Below, in pieces: positions 6,667 through 9,394 of a DNA stretch of 9,394 nt (position 1 is the stretch's first letter; every line of letters begins with the position of its first letter). Below the pieces are notes generated by a model, which had not been told where the DNA came from, did not search any database, and was given only the letters and a program-made list of their open reading frames with translations. Both the position numbers and the translations under genes were made by a program. Source of the DNA: Pseudomonadota bacterium (GTDB lineage: Bacteria; Pseudomonadota; Gammaproteobacteria; Arenicellales; UBA868); NCBI GenBank assembly GCA_018661145.1, contig JABJIU010000115.1, positions 1-9,394 of the forward strand, read 5' to 3'.

Positions 6667-6926
6667 TTGCTCTGAGTGGACCCACCGGTCAGAAACCGGA
6701 AGCGATCCATGAGTATTTCCTGACTCTCCGTTCGGTCAGGGTCTACCAGAATACATTCCACGGGACAGACCTCGACGCATTGAGAGCTTTCAAAGTGACC
6801 CACACACTCGGTGCAGCGGGTCGGGTCGATCACGTAAAACTCCTCCCCCTGGGAAATGGCCTCATTGGGACATTCGGGTTCGCACACGTCGCAATTAATA
6901 CACTCGTCAGTAATTAGCAGTGCCAT
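6663..6926 (-). CDS. yfhL: Allochromatium-type 2[4Fe-4S] ferredoxin (YfhL family)
   Basis: Small cytoplasmic electron carrier of 87 residues. The first cluster motif is C9-x2-C12-x2-C15-x3-C19-P. The second is C38-x2-C41, an 8-residue spacer, then C50-x3-C54-P, followed by Cys58. The longer spacer in the second motif and the extra C-terminal segment are the hallmarks of the low-potential Allochromatium vinosum ferredoxin subfamily, to which E. coli YfhL belongs. The start ATG 6926 has GAGG 9 nt upstream. The gene lies 34 nt downstream of coaD on the same strand, the arrangement seen in Pseudomonas and relatives, so the two likely form one transcript. Its redox partner is not indicated by context. 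It ends overlapping the glycosylase stop codon. Confidence 0.96.
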   Translation of the reverse strand: MALLITDECINCDVCEPECPNEAISQGEEFYVIDPTRCTECVGHFESSQCVEVCPVECILVDPDRTESQEILMDRFRFLTGGSTQSN

Positions 6927-6960
6927 GTCATGAAACCTCGGAGCGCCGCGGGGTTAGACT

Positions 6961-7443
6961 TCAGCGGCTCAGGCGCCGGACGAGCTTTTCATTGACCTGA
7001 GGATGAAGAAACTGTGAGACGTCTCCGCCATGAGAGGCGATTTCCTTGACCATAGAGGCTGATAAAAAGGTGTAGCGTTCAGACGGCGTCAGAAACATGG
7101 TCTCAATTGCAGAGTCCAGGCGGCGGTTCATGGCGGCCAGTTGAAATTCATACTCAAAGTCAGATACCGCCCGCAGTCCCCGTAGAACAACCTGGGCGTT
7201 TTCTGTCCGGACGCTGTCTATCAACAGCCCACCGAAGCCGATCACGCTGATGTTGTCGATATGGCTCAGCGACAGCTCTGCCATCTCAAGCCGCTCATCC
7301 AGCGTGAACAGCGGCTGTTTGGTCGGGCTGGCGGCAATGGCGACAACGACTTCTGTGAACAGCTGACTGGCCCGCTCAGCAAGATCGATGTGACCGCGGG
7401 TGATGGGGTCAAAGGTCCCCGGATAAATCGCTTTAGTGCTCAT
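6961..7443 (-). CDS. coaD: Pantetheine-phosphate adenylyltransferase
   Basis: Catalyses the penultimate step of coenzyme A synthesis: 4'-phosphopantetheine plus ATP gives dephospho-CoA and pyrophosphate, in the cytoplasm as a hexamer. The 160-residue length is normal. The nucleotidyltransferase motif is YPGTFDPITRGH (Thr15...His18), followed by the family-specific VVLRGLRAVSDFEYE and FLSASMVKEIA segments. All residues expected for activity appear present. ATG 7443 is preceded by AGGAGGG (7461-7455), 11 nt upstream. A perfect 6-bp dyad at 7462-7480 sits directly before this ribosome binding site. The ferredoxin gene follows 34 nt downstream, probably in the same operon. The HD-domain gene is divergent. 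Essential in most bacteria. Confidence 0.98.
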   Translation of the reverse strand: MSTKAIYPGTFDPITRGHIDLAERASQLFTEVVVAIAASPTKQPLFTLDERLEMAELSLSHIDNISVIGFGGLLIDSVRTENAQVVLRGLRAVSDFEYEFQLAAMNRRLDSAIETMFLTPSERYTFLSASMVKEIASHGGDVSQFLHPQVNEKLVRRLSR

Positions 7444-7461
7444 ATGTCTGCTGACCCTCCT

Positions 7462-7480
7462 AACCGGCTACTTTCCGGTT
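7462..7480 (-). promoter_or_regulatory. Inverted repeat in the coaD leader
   Basis: AACCGG (7462-7467) and CCGGTT (7475-7480) form a perfect 6-bp dyad around a 7-nt centre. On the minus strand it ends one base before the coaD ribosome binding site AGGAGGG. It could be an mRNA hairpin influencing coaD translation, or an operator shared with the divergent HD gene. Neither role is proven. A TAGTAT box (minus, 7490-7485) just upstream could be a -10 element but has no good -35 partner. Confidence 0.35.
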
Positions 7481-7554
7481 GCGATACTACCAATCACGGC
7501 GTGAGTGATCCATAATTTATCTTGAGACCACGGCAAATTATATGGAGAGACGTA

Positions 7555-8145
7555 ATGGACGTTGTCAGTTTTACTCGAATGGCGGACGGAACTAAAGCAG
7601 ATTATCAGTTTCTGGACGAACAAGAAGGTGAATTTATAGACGGTCTGCCGGCTCGACTGCTGGAGGGTCTGAGTTCACTGAGTGAATCGTTTTCCGGTTA
7701 TCCAGTCAGTCGACTGGAGCATTCGCTGCAGTCCGCAACCCGGGCACATCGCGCGGGAGAGTCTGAGGAATTTGTCGTTGCTGCACTGCTTCATGACATT
7801 GGTGACCTGCTTGCGCCACGGTCACATAGCGAGATGGCAGCGTCGATTCTCCGGCCGTTTGTTTCCGAGAAAACCTACTGGATCGTTAAGCACCACGGTC
7901 TTTTTCAGATGTACTACTACGCCCACCATCATGGCGGGGATCGCAACGCCCGCGAGCGTTTCCTCGATCACCCATGGTACGAGGATGCCGTTCGGTTTTG
8001 TGAGGAATACGATCAGAACTGCTTCGATCCTGATTACGACAGCGAGTCGTTGTCCTTCTTTGAGCCGATGGTGCAACGGGTCTTCAGTAAAGAAAATTCC
8101 TTCGATGAGGAACGGGTTGCCCGCACGGGGGTTCAGCCTGGCTGA
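7555..8145 (+). CDS. HD-domain protein resembling PhnZ/TmpB-type diiron oxygenases
   Basis: Protein of 196 residues from ATG 7555, which has GGAGAGA 4 nt upstream (TTG 7522 would add 11 unlikely residues). It has an HD metal-binding domain with candidate ligands His56 (LEHSLQSA), His80-Asp81 (ALLHDIGDLL), His91 (SHSEMAA), His113/114 (VKHHGLFQ), and a C-terminal aspartate, perhaps Asp144 or Asp153 in the DHPWYEDAVRFCEEYDQ segment. Spacing His56 to His80 is 24, as I recall for PhnZ His34 to His58. The extended ligand set and the LEH.LQ.A and DHPWY segments resemble predicted HD phosphohydrolases related to PhnZ and TmpB, which are diiron oxygenases that cleave organophosphonates. No phosphonate genes are nearby, so the substrate is unknown. 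It could also be a plain phosphohydrolase. The TGA stop abuts that of the converging rsmD. Confidence 0.82.
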   Translation: MDVVSFTRMADGTKADYQFLDEQEGEFIDGLPARLLEGLSSLSESFSGYPVSRLEHSLQSATRAHRAGESEEFVVAALLHDIGDLLAPRSHSEMAASILRPFVSEKTYWIVKHHGLFQMYYYAHHHGGDRNARERFLDHPWYEDAVRFCEEYDQNCFDPDYDSESLSFFEPMVQRVFSKENSFDEERVARTGVQPG

Positions 8146-8748
8146 TCAGGCCAAGCCGCCAAGATCCACTGCATCGCTGGTGGTGTTCGTATAGAGGCGG
8201 TAGGAGACCTGGCCCGTCTGCTTTTTGCGCAGTAGGGTCCAGCCCTCCGGAATGGCTGGCACCTCGTCGGCTGAGCATTCGACATAGATCCGGGCCTGGG
8301 GCTTGAGCAACTGATAACGGCTCAGTCTTCGAAGGCTGCGTTCAACCAGTCCGGTCCCGAACGGCGGGTCCACAAAAACGATATCGAACTGCTGGGCACA
8401 TGAAGTCATCCATTCAAGTGATTCCGCGCAATGCGTGATGACCTGTTGTGCGCGCAGGAGAGATGTGGTTTCTTTGAGTTGGGCGCAGCAGGTTTTGTGC
8501 ACTTCCACTAGAGTGACGGCTCGCGCGCCTCGTGATGCAGCCTCGAATCCCAGGGCACCGCTTCCGGCAAAAAGATCTAGGCACTCAGCGTTAAAGATAA
8601 CGTGAGACAGCCAGTTAAACAGCGTTTCGCGCACGCTATCCGGAGTGGGCCTGAGGTCTGCTCCGCCGTTGAAGCGGATTAGACGCTTTTTCCACTCCCC
8701 TCCGATGATGCGTAAACGGCCGCGCTGCACGGTACGAGAAGAACTCAA
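8146..8748 (-). CDS. rsmD: 16S rRNA (guanine(966)-N(2))-methyltransferase
   Basis: SAM-dependent enzyme methylating N2 of G966 in 16S rRNA during 30S assembly; 200 residues, normal length. Seen in order: RIIGGEWKKR (13-22), RPTPDSVRETLFNWL (33-47), which is typical of RsmD, the SAM-binding motif I LDLFAGSGALGFEA (57-70), the acidic motif LVEVHK, the catalytic motif IV VDPPFG (125-130), and GQVSYRLY near the C terminus. The start is TTG 8748, with GAGGG 9 nt upstream. An in-frame TGA a few codons earlier excludes a longer form. It is divergent from ftsY, the common gammaproteobacterial arrangement. A weak promoter (TTCTTA 8811-8806, 17 nt, TATCAT 8788-8783 on the minus strand) is possible. Its TGA stop directly abuts that of the HD-domain gene. 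Confidence 0.97.
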   Translation of the reverse strand: MSSSRTVQRGRLRIIGGEWKKRLIRFNGGADLRPTPDSVRETLFNWLSHVIFNAECLDLFAGSGALGFEAASRGARAVTLVEVHKTCCAQLKETTSLLRAQQVITHCAESLEWMTSCAQQFDIVFVDPPFGTGLVERSLRRLSRYQLLKPQARIYVECSADEVPAIPEGWTLLRKKQTGQVSYRLYTNTTSDAVDLGGLA

Positions 8749-8772
8749 TCGAATGATCCCTCACACGTTTCT

Positions 8773-8801
8773 TTGACAGGGGATGATAGGATAGTTAGAA
8801 G
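8773..8801 (+). promoter_or_regulatory. Probable ftsY promoter
   Basis: A perfect -35 hexamer TTGACA (8773-8778) is followed after 17 nt by TAGAAG (8796-8801), a poor -10 box matching the consensus at four of six positions. Transcription would start near 8808, leaving a leader of about 45 nt before ATG 8853. It overlaps the possible rsmD promoter on the opposite strand (8811-8783). Confidence 0.4.
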
Positions 8802-8852
8802 TTAATAAGAATGGTTTTGTTTCTGAATTCCTGCCCTGATCACGCGATATCC

Positions 8853-9394
8853 ATGGCTTCTCATACAAAAAATTCAAGTCTTTTTACGCGCCTGAAAAAA
8901 ACCCGCACGGCACTGTCCGATGGACTCGCCAGTCTTTTTAGGGGCAATCACGTGCGTTTTGATGATGCCGTCTACGATGATCTGGAAGACCAGCTCATCA
9001 TGGCAGATCTTGGTGTGGAAGCAAGTGCCGAGGTAGTCTCGGTACTTCGGGAACAGGTCCGAACAGCTCAAATTGAATCGTCCGAGGCCTTGAAAAAAGC
9101 GCTGATCGGCCAACTTTCGTTGATGCTGAGAAAGGCAGAACGCAAGCTGGTACTGGGGAGTGACTCTCCCAAACCGATGGTGATACTGATGGTGGGCGTC
9201 AATGGTGTTGGCAAGACCACCACGACAGCCAAGTTGGCCGCGCATTTTCAGGCCGGCGGTCACTCGGTGGTGTTGGGTGCCTGCGATACGTTTCGGGCTG
9301 CGGCCATTGAGCAGTTGCAGTCGTGGGGCGACCGGCTGGGAATCCCGGTGATCGCGCAGACTCTTGGGGCAGACGCAGCAGCAGTCGCGCATGA
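8853..9394 (+). CDS. ftsY: Signal recognition particle receptor FtsY (3' partial)
   Basis: SRP receptor GTPase that docks ribosome-nascent chain-SRP complexes at the inner membrane for co-translational insertion. The frame is open to the right edge, with 180 codons visible. The N terminus SLFTRLKKTRTALSDGLASLF (9-29) is the amphipathic lipid-binding helix preceding the N domain, as in the NG+1 form of E. coli FtsY. The N-domain helices follow (about 35-100). The G1 P-loop is GVNGVGKTTT (115-124), and DTFRAAAIEQL (145-155) is the next conserved GTPase segment. There is essentially no long acidic A domain, unlike E. coli FtsY. ATG 8853 lacks a clear ribosome binding site. An in-frame ATG at 8811 would add 14 residues but lies almost on the predicted transcription start. 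ftsE, ftsX and rpoH would be expected beyond the edge. Confidence 0.97.
   Translation, partial: MASHTKNSSLFTRLKKTRTALSDGLASLFRGNHVRFDDAVYDDLEDQLIMADLGVEASAEVVSVLREQVRTAQIESSEALKKALIGQLSLMLRKAERKLVLGSDSPKPMVILMVGVNGVGKTTTTAKLAAHFQAGGHSVVLGACDTFRAAAIEQLQSWGDRLGIPVIAQTLGADAAAVAH

Noticed and set aside
7682..8194. A 170-codon plus-strand frame overlapping the HD-domain gene
   Set aside because: It is out of frame with the HD motifs, has no homology signature, and runs past the stop into rsmD.
8874..9392. A 172-codon minus-strand frame at the right edge
   Set aside because: It is the antisense of ftsY, whose plus-strand P-loop and DTFRAAA motif are unmistakable.

Overview
The window is a compact stretch of a proteobacterial chromosome, most likely from a marine-type gammaproteobacterium. 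This rests on gene content: rsmD divergent from ftsY, a coaD gene followed by an Allochromatium-type ferredoxin, and a fused isobutyryl-CoA mutase. No mobile element, phage gene, tRNA, rRNA or CRISPR array was seen. Moderate GC coding sequence fills nearly everything except one very AT-rich intergenic island at about 5040-5200.

Layout. 1-1575 is the C-terminal half of a B12-dependent fused isobutyryl-CoA mutase (IcmF), cut by the window edge. 1687-2886 is an MFS transporter, converging on an EamA/DMT transporter (3797-2883). The EamA gene lies behind a stand-alone FabD-family acyltransferase (4886-3858) on the minus strand. 4887-5435 holds no confident protein gene. It contains the AT-rich island and, on the minus strand, a complete small-RNA transcription unit at about 5276-5196. 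5436-6666 is a two-gene plus-strand unit: a histidine phosphatase and an AlkA-like DNA glycosylase, overlapping by 8 nt. It converges on the minus-strand pair coaD - ferredoxin (7443-6663). 7555-8145 is an HD-domain protein resembling the diiron HD oxygenases (PhnZ/TmpB type), converging on rsmD (8748-8146). ftsY starts divergently at 8853 and runs off the right edge.

How the genes fit together. Most are independent housekeeping functions: coenzyme A synthesis (coaD), ribosome maturation (rsmD), membrane protein targeting (ftsY), alkylation repair and iron-sulfur electron transfer. Acyl-CoA metabolism appears in icmF and the FabD-like gene, but nothing shows that they act together.

Most notable. 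The best candidate for something undescribed is the roughly 81-nt RNA at 5276-5196. It has a near-consensus sigma-70 promoter (TTGACT, 17 bp, TAATAT), a 5' hairpin, an exposed UCCUCCUCC anti-Shine-Dalgarno stretch, and an intrinsic terminator with a U8 tract. Second is the HD protein, which keeps the metal ligands but appears to lack the Tyr/Glu pair I recall from PhnZ. Third, all three convergent gene pairs meet at overlapping or abutting stop codons (CTAA, CTAG, TGATCA), leaving no room for ordinary intergenic terminators.
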